64,000 nucleotides of DNA from Blastochloris sulfoviridis (GTDB lineage: Bacteria; Pseudomonadota; Alphaproteobacteria; Rhizobiales; Xanthobacteraceae), in NCBI RefSeq assembly GCF_008630065.1, contig NZ_VWPL01000017.1, positions 1-64,000 of the forward strand, read 5' to 3'. Of this stretch, positions 32,394 through 41,233 are shown piece after piece. Every line of letters begins with the position of its first letter. Position 1 is the first letter of the stretch. A program made the position numbers and the translations under genes. The notes beneath the pieces are model-generated. The model saw only the letters and a list, made by a program, of their open reading frames with translations. It made no database searches and was not told where the DNA came from.

Positions 32394-32678
32394 TCAGATC
32401 AGAGTTTCGTACAAATCGTCCCAGTCCGGGTTCACGACGTGGATCAGGCGAACCTTCCAGGCCCTGGGCCAATGCTTGATGTTCTTCTCGCGCTGGATTG
32501 CGTCCGGCAGCGTCGAGAACTCCTCGAAATAGACCAGGCGGTGCAGGTCATAGCGAGCCGTGAAGCCCGCAACGACATGCGTCTTGTGCTGCCAGACGCG
32601 GCGGATCAGGTCACTGGTCACGCCGACATAGAGCGTGCCGTTCGGACGGTTGGAGAGGATATAGACCCATCCCGCCAT
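32394..32678 (-). CDS. GIY-YIG nuclease family protein (short, UvrC-N-like)
   Basis: The 94-residue protein is a lone GIY-YIG domain. WVYILSNRPNGTLYVGVTSD (4-23) provides the two tyrosines. LIRRVWQHK carries the catalytic Arg, and EEFSTLPDAIQREKNIK has the metal-binding Glu. The C-terminus (HVVNPDWDDLYETLI) is typical of this YhbQ-like group. Such small genes are scattered through rhizobial and Bradyrhizobium genomes, often near repeats, and their role is unsettled. The upstream side of its 3' end is packed with repeat families F and B. Confidence 0.9.
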   Translation of the reverse strand: MAGWVYILSNRPNGTLYVGVTSDLIRRVWQHKTHVVAGFTARYDLHRLVYFEEFSTLPDAIQREKNIKHWPRAWKVRLIHVVNPDWDDLYETLI

Positions 32679-32702
32679 CCGAATTCACCTCGTCCAGAGC
32701 CC

Positions 32703-33587
32703 TCACCCCTCCCCGGGGAACGCGAAGGTCGCCCAGTCCGGCTTGACCGGCGTCAGGTGCACCCCGCCGCAGACCAGCGGCAGGCCGGCGGCCAGCGCAT
32801 CGGCCACCCGGTCGAGCCGCAGCAGCGCAAGCCCCCGCCCCTCCACCGCCGAGCCCATGGTGCCCACCGTCTTCTCGCCCGCCAGCACCGGCAGGCCGCC
32901 CTCGGGGAGAAAGCCGCCATCGGCCGCCACCACCGGCACCACGCGGGTGCGCGCCGTGCCGCGGTGCTGCATGCGCGCCACCACCTCCTGGCCGATGAAG
33001 CAGCCCTTCCTGAAGTCGATACCGGCGAGCTGGTCCATGTCCGCCTCGTGCGGAAAGGTCTCGCTCAGCACATAATCGAGGCCCGGCTCGGGAACCCCGA
33101 GCGCGATGCGGTGGCGGTGAAAGGCGCGCTCGTCCTCCAGCGTCGCACCGGCGTCGATCAGCGCGTCCTCGGCGCCCTCGCGGTCGATCACCGCGCGATA
33201 GCCGAGCGCCGGCAGGCGTGGATCGGCCACCGCGTGCGACAGCGTGCCCGGCGCCCCCTCGCCCCACAGTGCCACCACCACGGCCTCGCCGCCGACCTCG
33301 GCGACCGTCACCTTGGCGCGCAGGCGGTAGAGGCCGAGCTTGGCGACAAGCTCGTCCACCTGCGAGCGCGCGACGTCGAGCAGGAAGCCGCCGCCCTCCT
33401 CGGCCGCGATCTCGCTGACGATCGCCTCGGCCACCATCTTGCCCTGCGGCGTCAGCAGCGCCGCGTGGCAGGCCCGCTGCGGCGACACGCCTGCCAGGCT
33501 GTTGGTCAGGAGCCGGTCGAGAAAGCTGCGCGCCTCCTCGCCGCCAACGGCGACCACGGCACGGTTGGTGAGGATGGTGGCGAACAT
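32703..33587 (-). CDS. ygfZ: Folate-binding protein YgfZ
   Basis: YgfZ (IBA57 family) uses tetrahydrofolate to help assemble or repair iron-sulfur clusters. The 294-residue protein has the family signature KGCFIGQEV with Cys196 near the middle, the N-terminal [12 protein letters not shown], and the internal DFR before the signature. The ATG at 33587 gives the normal N-terminus; frames further upstream belong to other readings. It lies 24 bp downstream of where the hypothetical genes' strand continues and is itself followed by the GIY-YIG gene. Confidence 0.94.
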   Translation of the reverse strand: MFATILTNRAVVAVGGEEARSFLDRLLTNSLAGVSPQRACHAALLTPQGKMVAEAIVSEIAAEEGGGFLLDVARSQVDELVAKLGLYRLRAKVTVAEVGGEAVVVALWGEGAPGTLSHAVADPRLPALGYRAVIDREGAEDALIDAGATLEDERAFHRHRIALGVPEPGLDYVLSETFPHEADMDQLAGIDFRKGCFIGQEVVARMQHRGTARTRVVPVVAADGGFLPEGGLPVLAGEKTVGTMGSAVEGRGLALLRLDRVADALAAGLPLVCGGVHLTPVKPDWATFAFPGEG

Positions 33588-33667
33588 CGGCTCCTCCCAT
33601 CGGGCTTCAAGCTGTTGTTTTATTGCATTATTTCGCAGGACCGCAATGCCGTCCCGCGGGCCGCGCG

Positions 33668-34408
33668 CTACTCGCCGGCCACGAAGAAGTGCCACACCCC
33701 GTCCGGCGCGATGCCGACGCGATAGAAGGCGTAGGCGCCGAACTCCACCATCTCGCGATAGTCGGAGCCGGTGACAATGCGGAACAGCTCGACCAGCTGC
33801 TCGGGGTCGAGATTGCGGATCGGGTAGCGCGCGAAATACGGCCAGATGAACATTTCCTGCGGCGTGCCCTGATCGACATGGACGAAGGGCGCCTCCATCA
33901 CGTCGAGCAGGATGCCGAGGACCTCCACGCCCTTGGAATCGGGAAAGGCGGCCTGCCAAAGCGCCAGGGGGTCGCGGTCGTTGCCGAAGGTGAAGATCGG
34001 CATCAGCTCGTTCGACTGCATCACCGTGGCCACCTTCTCCAGGCTGCCGCTCCTCGCCGCCTCCAGGATGCGGGCCCGCATGCGCGCCACCGGCTCGGGC
34101 AGGCGGGCGGAGTCGGTGATCACTTCCGGCGGCGCGCTCTCACCGCCCTTGGTATCGCCCGGCCGCACGGCGTGGGCGCCATTGGCCGGGGCCTGCGACC
34201 GCGCCGTATTGCCGCTGGCCGGCGTCGCGGCGTTACCGGGCGGCGTAACCTGGGGCGTAACCTGGATGGTCTCGGTGCGCACCTTGTTCTGAGCCAAGGC
34301 CGAGTTGTGCACCAAGACACTCCCGGCCGCCAGCACCGCGCTCGCGGCGAGCAGCACAGACAGCACACGGAACCGGCGAATCAGGGAGGCGGCGCAGACT
34401 CGGATCAT
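33668..34408 (-). CDS. Exported hypothetical protein, Rhizobiales type
   Basis: The 246-residue product has a twin-Arg-like basic start ([20 protein letters not shown]) and a signal peptide ending SALAQ (about 39). A low-complexity linker (50-95) precedes a conserved C-terminal domain with [20 protein letters not shown] and [34 protein letters not shown] and [15 protein letters not shown] also lie in this domain. The domain looks globular and soluble, hence probably periplasmic. I have seen such proteins annotated only as hypothetical. It lies upstream of ygfZ on the same strand. Confidence 0.78.
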   Translation of the reverse strand: MIRVCAASLIRRFRVLSVLLAASAVLAAGSVLVHNSALAQNKVRTETIQVTPQVTPPGNAATPASGNTARSQAPANGAHAVRPGDTKGGESAPPEVITDSARLPEPVARMRARILEAARSGSLEKVATVMQSNELMPIFTFGNDRDPLALWQAAFPDSKGVEVLGILLDVMEAPFVHVDQGTPQEMFIWPYFARYPIRNLDPEQLVELFRIVTGSDYREMVEFGAYAFYRVGIAPDGVWHFFVAGE

Positions 34409-34439
34409 GCGCGGTGGTTAGCGCACCGGCGTGGCGTCA

Positions 34440-34467
34440 GCGAGGCATTCGTGCGCGAATGCCTCGC
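34440..34467. terminator. Perfect 12-bp stem-loop downstream of a small gene
   Basis: GCGAGGCATTCG and CGAATGCCTCGC are exact inverted arms around TGCG. It lies between the end of the small minus-strand gene at 34577 and the start of the exported hypothetical. No T-run follows on either strand, so a role as terminator is only possible. Confidence 0.4.
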
Positions 34468-34471
34468 GCCC

Positions 34472-34543
34472 GAAGTCCACTTTGCGAAGGAAGTCCACTT
34501 TGCGAAGGAAGTCCACTTTGCGAAGGAAGTCCAATTTGCGAGC
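34472..34543. repeat. Four tandem 18-bp repeats
   Basis: The unit GAAGTCCACTTTGCGAAG occurs at 34472, 34490 and 34508, and with small changes at 34526-34543. It is intergenic, just 3' of the small gene ending at 34577. Confidence 0.95.
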
Positions 34544-34576
34544 ACGGCCTTCCGGCTCGATCCGCCGGAAAGCGCC

Positions 34577-34846
34577 TCACTGCTGGACGCGGTACACCGT
34601 GTACTCGCCGGCACGCACCCGCGCGGCCAGGCCTTCGGCGAAACTGGCTGCCGGCTGCTCCCCATAGACCGCGACAAGCTCCTGGAACGCCAGGAAGATC
34701 GCTGCCTGGACGAGGCAGTCCGGGTCGAGCCCGTCCACCGTCGCCTCGTCCCATGCCTCGCCAAGATAGGTCAGCGCTGCCCGGCGCTGCTCGGCATCGG
34801 CGACGGCCTCGGCCGCATGGGATACGCTTTCGGAAGGTTCGGACAC
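34577..34846 (-). CDS. Small hypothetical protein
   Basis: A GTG at 34846 preceded by GGAGAA gives 89 residues, starting MSEPSESVSHAAEAVADAEQ. The frame is open to 34888. The content is acidic and helical (LGEAWDEATVDGLDPDCLVQ, AAIFLAFQELVAVYGEQPAA, VRAGEYTVYRV), with no signal or membrane segment. It is probably a cytoplasmic conserved protein of the order. I do not recognise the family. Confidence 0.65.
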   Translation of the reverse strand: MSEPSESVSHAAEAVADAEQRRAALTYLGEAWDEATVDGLDPDCLVQAAIFLAFQELVAVYGEQPAASFAEGLAARVRAGEYTVYRVQQ

Positions 34847-35106
34847 GACAGCACTTCTCCGCAGCCCCCCTGGGGCAGAACGGGGCACACGCTAGCACGT
34901 CCCGCGCGGCCGTCGCGGCGATCCTGAAGAAACTATTAATAAATCTATTCGAGAAGGTTAACGCTAACCGCCGGATTTTACCGGTCATGCGAAATCCGGC
35001 CTCAAGGCTCGCAATCCCGTCGCCCCGTCGCCGAAAAATCCCTTTTCGATCAAAATCTTTGGCGCTTGCATTTCCGGGATCACGACGTGATCCACCGGAA
35101 TCCGCA

Positions 35107-35718
35107 TCAGTTGCCGTAGCGGGCGACGATGTCGTGGGCGAGCTTGGAGCCCTCGGTCAGATAGCGCTGGACGGCGAGATTGGCCGCCGGGGTGCATGTG
35201 CGGTAGGAGCGCTCGAACGCGACATAGCCATTGTTGAAGCCGCGCGTCAGCGTCTCCTTGCGGTCCTCGGTCGGGGCCTCCGCCTCGATCAGCGCCTGCA
35301 TCTCGTTGCGCCAGCGCTGTCCTTCCGAAGCCCCGCACAGCGGGCGCAGATAATGCAGCGCGCCCATGATCTCGGCGATGCGCAGCAGGTCGCCCTCATA
35401 GGGCGGCGGCACCGAGGCCGGCATGGCAGGCTTGGCCTCCTCGCTCTCGCCCGGCGGCCGCGCGGCGGCGCCCCCGGCCGCTCCACCGCTGGCGCTGCGC
35501 CCGGACGGCGACGGCTTGCGCGGCGTCGATTGCGGACGCTCCTTCAGGTTCATCGGCGGCGGTGGCGGACGCCGCGGCGCAAACAGGTCGAAGAAGAACC
35601 AGCCGCGCTGCGGCGGCGGCGGCCCGGACCGGTTGATCAGCCCGCCGGGCGGGCGCGGCTGCGCCTCGGCGGCCGAAACCGCCACCAGCGAAAGGAAGAG
35701 TATCAGGAGGTGCCGCAT
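35107..35718 (-). CDS. TIGR02301-like exported protein
   Basis: From the ATG at 35718 the product has 203 residues. A signal peptide (LLILFLSLVAVSAAEAQ) is followed by a proline-rich disordered region (24-105, PPPPP runs). The conserved C-terminal domain contains YEGDLLRIAEIMGALHYLRP, LCGASEGQRWRNEMQALIEA and FNNGYVAFERSYRTC. That domain marks the alphaproteobacterial TIGR02301 family. Two or three cysteines in the domain may form disulfides in the periplasm. Function is unknown. Confidence 0.82.
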   Translation of the reverse strand: MRHLLILFLSLVAVSAAEAQPRPPGGLINRSGPPPPQRGWFFFDLFAPRRPPPPPMNLKERPQSTPRKPSPSGRSASGGAAGGAAARPPGESEEAKPAMPASVPPPYEGDLLRIAEIMGALHYLRPLCGASEGQRWRNEMQALIEAEAPTEDRKETLTRGFNNGYVAFERSYRTCTPAANLAVQRYLTEGSKLAHDIVARYGN

Positions 35719-35937
35719 CACGCACACCTATGCCTCGCGCCGCGCCCCGGGACAAGTGATCCTGCGACACGCCCTGCGGCTTCGGGATGATCCCGCCATG
35801 AGCGACGACGCCCGGTCGCCGCAAATCCTGCCATTCGCACGGGGGCGTGCATTCGGGCTCGCGGCGATCGTGCGGCGGGGCTCGGAGACCGCTTGGAAAC
35901 GCGGCCGAACTCCGTATCACCGGCATCGCCCGCGCAA

Positions 35938-36345
35938 TCACCTGCGCTCGCGCGACAGGCCCTTGGCGGCCAATTCGGCCAGATAGCGCTGCCAGCGCTC
36001 GCCGTGCTCTTCGCCCAGCTCCGCGAGGAAGCTCCAGGCATAGAGGCCGGTGGAATGCCCGTCGTCGAAGACGAGGCGGACCGCGTAATTGCCGACCGGC
36101 TGGATCTCGGCAATCGCCACATCGATCTTGCCGGCAACGGTCTTGCGCTCGCTCGGCGTGTGGCCTTGCACCTCGGCCGAGGGGCTCTCGACGCGCAGAT
36201 ATTCGGCACCGAGGACGAAGCTGCGGCCGTCGTCGAACGTGACCGTCAGGTTGCGGCGGTCCTTGCTCAGGCGCAGTTCGACCGGCCAGGCACGGCCCGT
36301 CTGAGACATAAGGGACTCTGGAGACGTGCGGGGCTCGTGAGACAT
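35938..36345 (-). CDS. DUF971 domain protein (butyrobetaine-hydroxylase N-domain-like)
   Basis: The start at 36345 has the ribosome site GGAAGGGA and gives 135 residues; an ATG 12 codons on is also possible. The domain covers most of the protein: WPVELRLSKDRRNLTVTFDD, AEYLRVESPSAEVQGH, and VGNYAVRLVFDDGHSTGLYAW with the DDGHxTG(L/I)Y signature. The family is linked in other bacteria to iron-sulfur-cluster carrier genes such as mrp; no such gene is adjacent here. It is divergent from moaA. Confidence 0.88.
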   Translation of the reverse strand: MSHEPRTSPESLMSQTGRAWPVELRLSKDRRNLTVTFDDGRSFVLGAEYLRVESPSAEVQGHTPSERKTVAGKIDVAIAEIQPVGNYAVRLVFDDGHSTGLYAWSFLAELGEEHGERWQRYLAELAAKGLSRERR

Positions 36346-36521
36346 CGGGCGTTCCCTTCCGCTGCCGGGCCCGGCCCGGCGGCCGTGCATCCGTGCCGCG
36401 GGCAAGTGCCGCGGACCTATCCACTTGTCTGTATCGCCCCGGACGAAGATGATCACAAGCGGCCGGCGACAAAGACCCGCGAGAAAGACCAGCAAGATAG
36501 ACCGGCGTGGGAGGAGCAGGG

Positions 36522-37571
36522 ATGCGACTCGACCACCCGCCCGACGCGGGAATGGGTATGGCGCGGCCGGCCTCGGTGCCGATGGTCGACTCGTTCGGCC
36601 GCCATATCCATTACCTGCGCGTGTCGGTGACCGACCGCTGCGACTTCCGCTGCGTCTACTGCATGAGCGAGGCCATGTCGTTCCTGCCGCGGCAGGAGCT
36701 GCTGTCGCTTGAGGAGCTCGACCGGCTGTGCAGCGCCTTCGTCGCCAGGGGGGTGCGGCGGCTGCGCCTGACCGGCGGCGAGCCGCTGGTGCGGCGCGAC
36801 GCGATGACGCTGATCGCGTCGCTGTCGCGCCATCTCGCCACCGGCGCGCTGGAGGAGCTGACGCTCACCACCAACGGCTCGCGGCTCGCCAAATTCGCCT
36901 CAGCCCTCGCCGACAGTGGCGTCCGGCGGGTCAACGTGTCGCTCGACACCCGCAATCCCGACACCTTCCGCGCCATCACCCGCTGGGGCGGCTTCGAGAC
37001 CGTGCTGGCCGGCATCAAGGCGGCCCGCGCCGCCGGCCTGACGGTGAAGATCAACACCGTCGCCCTCAAGGGCATCAATGACGGCGAGATCGAGGAGCTG
37101 ATCCGCTGGGCGCATGGCGAGGGCATGGACCTCACGCTGATCGAGGTGATGCCGCTCGGCGAGATCGGCGGGGACCGTCTCGACCAGTATTTGCCGCTCT
37201 CTCTGGTCCGCGCCCGGCTCGCCCAGTGCTTCACCCTCACCGACATCGCCCACCGCACCGGCGGCCCCGCCCGCTACGTGCAGGTGGCCGAGACCGGCGG
37301 CCGGCTCGGCTTCATCACGCCGCTGAGCCACAATTTCTGCGAAAGCTGCAACCGCGTGCGCGTCACCTGCACCGGCACGCTGTTCATGTGCCTCGGCCAG
37401 GAGGATGCCGCCGACCTCAGGGCGCCGCTGCGCGCCTCGGCCGGCGACGAGCTTCTCCACGCCGCGATCGGCGCGGCGATCGCGCGAAAGCCCAAGGGCC
37501 ACGACTTCGTCATCGACCGCCGGCGGTCCGAATCGGCGGTCGGCCGCCATATGAGCGTCACCGGCGGCTAG
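36522..37571 (+). CDS. moaA: GTP 3',8-cyclase MoaA
   Basis: MoaA is a radical-SAM enzyme that starts molybdenum cofactor synthesis from GTP with MoaC. From the ATG at 36522 (ribosome site GGAGGAG) the protein has 349 residues. The radical-SAM cluster CDFRCVYC has cysteines at 40, 44 and 47. The SAM block is [13 protein letters not shown]. The C-terminal cluster cysteines are in [14 protein letters not shown]. The chain ends in the conserved Gly-Gly needed for activity. Upstream methionines add non-conserved residues. Its stop TAG opens a shortened family A repeat. Confidence 0.96.
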   Translation: MRLDHPPDAGMGMARPASVPMVDSFGRHIHYLRVSVTDRCDFRCVYCMSEAMSFLPRQELLSLEELDRLCSAFVARGVRRLRLTGGEPLVRRDAMTLIASLSRHLATGALEELTLTTNGSRLAKFASALADSGVRRVNVSLDTRNPDTFRAITRWGGFETVLAGIKAARAAGLTVKINTVALKGINDGEIEELIRWAHGEGMDLTLIEVMPLGEIGGDRLDQYLPLSLVRARLAQCFTLTDIAHRTGGPARYVQVAETGGRLGFITPLSHNFCESCNRVRVTCTGTLFMCLGQEDAADLRAPLRASAGDELLHAAIGAAIARKPKGHDFVIDRRRSESAVGRHMSVTGG

Positions 37572-37627
37572 AGCATTCTCCGCAGATGTGGAAACCGGAT
37601 TTGCCGAAGAGTCGGCGGACGTCCTAG
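37569..37627 (+). repeat. Shortened repeat family A
   Basis: The copy begins TAGAGCATTCTCCGCAGATG and keeps ACCGGATTTGCCGAAGAG. It then jumps directly to TCGGCGGACGTCCTAG, losing about 45 bp that hold the 3' half of the first stem and part of the second. Its first triplet is the moaA stop. Confidence 0.85.
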
Positions 37628-37658
37628 AAATCCGGCGGCTGAGAATAGGGAAAGACCG

Positions 37659-38165
37659 ATGAGAGCCGATATCGCCGCCCTGTGCGGCGCGCTTGCCATT
37701 CTGCTCGCCGGCTCTGCGGCGGCGCAGCCGCCGGCCGATGCGTGGGTCACCTACAGGAACCCGCGCTTCGGCACGACGGCCGAGGTGCCGCGCCATCTCG
37801 TGCCGCGGCAGATGCCCGACCCGACGAACGGCGACGGGCGCACCTGGACCAGCGCGGACGGACGCGCCACGGTGACGGTGTTCGGCGCCTTCAACGCGCT
37901 CGACCTGACGCCTGAGCGCTATGTCGAGGACATCCACGCCGACCGCCTTCCCCACGCCAGCTATAGGCGGATCGCCGACACGTGGTTCGTCATTTCCGGC
38001 ACCAAGGACGGCGTCGTCTTCTACGACCGCTGCAATTTCACCGGCGATCTGCGTGTGCAGCATTGCATCGCGCTGAGCTATCCCGAAGGCGACGCCCCCG
38101 CCTGGGATGCGGCGGTGGCCCGCATCAGCAAATCGCTGCGCATCGGCCGCGGCCTCGACGGCTGA
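37659..38165 (+). CDS. Exported hypothetical protein
   Basis: The 168-residue product has a signal peptide (ALCGALAILLAGSAAAQP). The mature domain carries WVTYRNPRFGTTAEVPRHLV, GDGRTWTSADGRATVTVFG and WFVISGTKDGVVFYDRCNF. It is a beta-rich domain common in small alphaproteobacterial exported proteins. Two cysteines (DRCNF, VQHCIAL) may form a disulfide. It is probably periplasmic with unknown function. Confidence 0.78.
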   Translation: MRADIAALCGALAILLAGSAAAQPPADAWVTYRNPRFGTTAEVPRHLVPRQMPDPTNGDGRTWTSADGRATVTVFGAFNALDLTPERYVEDIHADRLPHASYRRIADTWFVISGTKDGVVFYDRCNFTGDLRVQHCIALSYPEGDAPAWDAAVARISKSLRIGRGLDG

Positions 38166-38222
38166 CCTCCCCTGCCCCGCGGCAATCGGCTGAATCGATT
38201 TGACGCTGACCGGCATGGCGCT

Positions 38223-38431
38223 TAGAGCATTCTCCGCAATAGTGGATACCGGTTTTGCAGAAGAGAATGCGACAACTCAATCACTTAGAGCGTCCACCGG
38301 CTTCGATCGGATCGGCGGACGCTGTGGAGCATTCGGCGCAGAGGCGGGAACCGGTTCTGCGTAAGAGAATGCGATAACTCAAGAGATTCGAGCACCCGCC
38401 TGCGTCGTTGGCATTGGTGGGCGCTCTTGTG
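38223..38431 (+). repeat. Tandem pair of repeat family A
   Basis: Two full units lie head to tail. The first (38223-38325) reads TAGAGCATTCTCCGCAATAG to GGATCGGCGGACGCTG. The second (38326-38431) reads GGAGCATTCGGCGCAGAGG to TGGGCGCTCTTG. They are more diverged from each other than most scattered copies, so the pair is not a recent duplication. It sits upstream of the TRAP permease genes. Confidence 0.9.
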
Positions 38432-38538
38432 GTGCGCTCCCGGCACCTGCATCCCGCAGATGTCGGGACAAATCGCCGTACGAGCGAACCACAGCGAACG
38501 CCGCCGGCCACGCTGGCGGCCGGCGGGGGACGAAGCCT

Positions 38539-39195
38539 ATGAAGCTGCTGCTCGGTTTCAGCCGCGCGGTCGACGCCGCGAACCGCACGATCGGCCGTGC
38601 GGCAAGCTGGCTCATCCTGGTGGCCATCCTCGTCTCGGCCGGCAACGCCCTGATGCGCAAGCTGTTCGACATGTCCTCGAACGCCTGGCTTGAGCTGCAA
38701 TGGCAGTTGTTCGGCGCGGTGTTCCTGCTGTGCGCCGCCTGGACCCTGCTCACCAACGAGCACATCCGCATCGACATCGTCAGCAACGCACTGCCCAAGC
38801 GGGTGCGCGACGGCATCGACGTGTTCGGGCACGTGGTGTTCCTGCTGCCGTTCACGCTGGTGATGATCGTCACCTCGGTGCCGTTCTTCCTGTCCTCCTA
38901 CCGGGTGGACGAGCAGTCGATGAATGCCGGCGGCCTTCCCATCTGGCCGGCGAAATTCCTGGTGGTGGCGGGCTTTGTGCTTCTGTTCCTGCAAGCGCTG
39001 TCCGAGCTGATCAAGCGCATCGCCATCATGGCCGGCACCATTCCCGATCCGCACCTCGCCAGCGAAGGGCCGGCGGCCATCGCGGTTCTCGACCGTTCCG
39101 CCATCGGGCCGCAGGTTCCTTCTGCTCGGGATCCTTCTCCGCGGGATCCCGCCCCGCTGGAGCGACCCGCCTCCAAAGACTCGTCCTCGCTCTAA
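38539..39195 (+). CDS. TRAP transporter small permease (DctQ type)
   Basis: DctQ is the four-helix membrane subunit of tripartite ATP-independent importers of organic acids. The 218-residue protein has the family start (AASWLILVAILVSAGNALMR), WLELQWQLFGAVFLLCAAW, and EHIRIDIV as the HIxID motif. Four membrane segments lie before about 165. The last 45 residues form a polar, Pro/Ser/Asp-rich tail (PQVPSARDPSPRDPAPL). The dctM gene starts 18 bp after it. No binding-protein gene (dctP) lies in this window. Confidence 0.93.
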   Translation: MKLLLGFSRAVDAANRTIGRAASWLILVAILVSAGNALMRKLFDMSSNAWLELQWQLFGAVFLLCAAWTLLTNEHIRIDIVSNALPKRVRDGIDVFGHVVFLLPFTLVMIVTSVPFFLSSYRVDEQSMNAGGLPIWPAKFLVVAGFVLLFLQALSELIKRIAIMAGTIPDPHLASEGPAAIAVLDRSAIGPQVPSARDPSPRDPAPLERPASKDSSSL

Positions 39196-39213
39196 GCCTC
39201 GTTACGGTGCCCC

Positions 39214-41076
39214 ATGGCTCTGCTACGCACGATCCGGGTGACGCTTCTGCTGGCGATGCTCGCCATGCTGGCGCTGTATTTCGTCATGCCTGCGAAGGCG
39301 GCCGTTCCGGCGGATCTGGCCGGCTTCCTGGAACACAACATGGCGCCGATCATGTTCGCGGCGCTGGTGGTGTTCCTGCTGCTCGGCTATCCGGTCGCGT
39401 TTGCGCTGGCGGCGAACGGCCTTCTGTTCGGCCTGGTGGGCATCGATCTCGGCCTGTTCCGGCCCGACTTCCTGCAGGCGCTGCCCGAGCGCGTCTTCGG
39501 CACGATGAACAACGACGTGCTGCTGGCGATCCCGTTCTTCACCTTCATGGGGCTGGTGTTGGAGCGCTCGGGCATGGCCGAGGACCTGCTCGACACCATC
39601 GGCCAGCTCTTCGGGCCGGTGCGCGGCGGTCTCGCCTTTGCGGTGATCTTCGTCGGCGCCCTGCTCGCCGCCACCACCGGCGTGGTCGCGGCGTCCGTGA
39701 TCTCGATGGGGCTGATCTCGTTGCCGATCATGTTGCGCTACGGCTATGACCGGCGGATCGCCACGGGCGTCATCGCCGCCTCCGGCACGCTGGCCCAGAT
39801 CATCCCGCCCTCGCTGGTGCTGATCGTGATGGCCGACCAGCTCCAGCGGCCGGTCGGCGACATGTATGAGGGCGCGTTCATCCCCGGCCTTGTGCTGGCC
39901 AGCCTCTATGCGCTGTGGGTGTTCATCGTCTCGATGGTCAAGCCCGAGGCGGCGCCCGGCCTGCCGCCCGACGCCCAGACGCTGCGCGATCCCGACGGCA
40001 AGACCCGCCGGCTGTCGCTGCTGGTGGTGACGGTGATCTCTACCCTCGGCGCGATCGTGCTGATGCGGACGTTCAGCACCGTCAAGGCGGGCGCCGACTA
40101 TGTGGTGCTGACCTTGTCGGCAACCATGATCATCGGCTTCGCGATCGCGCTCGCCAACCGCCTGCTGCGGCTGAAGCTGCTGTCGCGGCTCGCCGAGGAG
40201 GTGGTGTTCGTGATGGTGCCGCCGCTGGCGCTGATCTTCCTGGTGCTCGGCACCATCTTCATCGGCCTCGCCACGCCGACCGAGGGCGGCGCCATGGGCG
40301 CCACCGGCGCGCTGCTGCTCGCCGCCTTCAAGGGACGGCTCAATTTTCGGCTGGTGCAGCACGCGACCGAAGCCACCGCCAAGCTCTCCGCTTTCGCCAT
40401 CTTCATCCTGCTTGGCGCGCGGGTGTTCTCGCTCACCTTCTACGGCGTCAATGGCCACCGCTGGGTCGAGGAGCTCCTGACGTCGCTGCCGGGCGGCGAG
40501 ACCGGCTTCCTGGTGTTCATCAACCTGCTGATTTTCGTCCTCGCCTTCTTCCTCGACTATTTCGAGCTGGCCTTCATCATCATCCCGCTGATCGGGCCGG
40601 TGGCCGACAAGCTCGGCATCGATCTCGTGTGGCTCGGCGTGATGCTGGCGATCAACATGCAGACCAGCTTCCTGCATCCGCCCTTCGGCTTCGCGCTGTT
40701 CTTCCTGCGTTCGGTCGCGCCGAAGGACAGCTTCATCGACCGGGTCACCGGGAAGCACACGGCCGGCATCACCACCGCCCAGATCTATTGGGGCGCGGTG
40801 CCGTTCGTGATCATCCAGCTCATCATGGTGGCGCTGGTGATCTTCTTCCCCGGCATGGTGATGCACTACAAGTCCGCGCTGCCGAAGGTCGACCCCTCGA
40901 CCATCCAGATCGACATCCCGATGCCGCTCGGCAGCGATCTGCCGCCGCCGAACCTGCTGCCGCCCGCGAACCTCACGCCACCTCCGGACCTTGCGCCGCC
41001 TCCTGATCTCACGGCACCGCAAGATCTCGCGCCGCCGCAGGATCGCACAAACGAAACCGCGCCGCCGCAGCAATAG
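39214..41076 (+). CDS. TRAP transporter large permease (DctM type) with proline-rich tail
   Basis: DctM is the sodium-coupled transport subunit. The 620-residue protein has about 12-13 membrane helices and the family motifs NDVLLAIPFFTFMGLVLERS, LIVMADQLQRPVGDMYEGAF and LGTIFIGLATPTEGGAMGA. It also has QTSFLHPPFGFALFFLRSVA. It is about 180 residues longer than a minimal DctM. Part is an N-terminal addition and a central insertion (about 230-300). About 50 residues at the end are a PPP(N/D)L-type repeat (PPPNLLPPANLTPPPDLAPP). The tail probably faces the cytoplasm or periplasm with no known function. Substrate is unknown. Confidence 0.93.
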   Translation: MALLRTIRVTLLLAMLAMLALYFVMPAKAAVPADLAGFLEHNMAPIMFAALVVFLLLGYPVAFALAANGLLFGLVGIDLGLFRPDFLQALPERVFGTMNNDVLLAIPFFTFMGLVLERSGMAEDLLDTIGQLFGPVRGGLAFAVIFVGALLAATTGVVAASVISMGLISLPIMLRYGYDRRIATGVIAASGTLAQIIPPSLVLIVMADQLQRPVGDMYEGAFIPGLVLASLYALWVFIVSMVKPEAAPGLPPDAQTLRDPDGKTRRLSLLVVTVISTLGAIVLMRTFSTVKAGADYVVLTLSATMIIGFAIALANRLLRLKLLSRLAEEVVFVMVPPLALIFLVLGTIFIGLATPTEGGAMGATGALLLAAFKGRLNFRLVQHATEATAKLSAFAIFILLGARVFSLTFYGVNGHRWVEELLTSLPGGETGFLVFINLLIFVLAFFLDYFELAFIIIPLIGPVADKLGIDLVWLGVMLAINMQTSFLHPPFGFALFFLRSVAPKDSFIDRVTGKHTAGITTAQIYWGAVPFVIIQLIMVALVIFFPGMVMHYKSALPKVDPSTIQIDIPMPLGSDLPPPNLLPPANLTPPPDLAPPPDLTAPQDLAPPQDRTNETAPPQQ

Positions 41077-41121
41077 AAGCTGCGGCCCTTGCCACGACCT
41101 CGCGGTCGCAGTCTCGCGGTC

Positions 41122-41157
41122 ACACGGTTTCCGGCTGATCAAGCCGGAGAACCGTGT
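41122..41157. terminator. Palindrome between convergent dctM and feoB (family E)
   Basis: ACACGGTT-t-CCGGCT and AGCCGG-ag-AACCGTGT form a strong stem around GATCA between two convergent genes. Its sequence belongs to the TTTCCGG...CCGGAAACCG repeat family. It could end both transcripts, although no T-run is present. Confidence 0.55.
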
Positions 41158-41233
41158 CAGCAGATCGGAAAGCGGCGCGGCGGCACGCGGCGACGGCCGG
41201 CAACGCCGGTGGCCTGGACAGGAGCCGGCACGA

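Noticed and set aside
33605-33640. Fragment of a family A repeat upstream of ygfZ
   Set aside because: Only TTTTATTGCATTATTTCGCA matches the element's inner part; too short to separate from chance.
34472-34543. CRISPR array
   Set aside because: The repeats are directly tandem with no spacers and no cas genes are near.
34431-34667. Plus-strand frame encoding repeated KSTLRR units
   Set aside because: The frame is created by the 18-bp tandem repeat, lies antisense to a better small gene and has no ribosome site.
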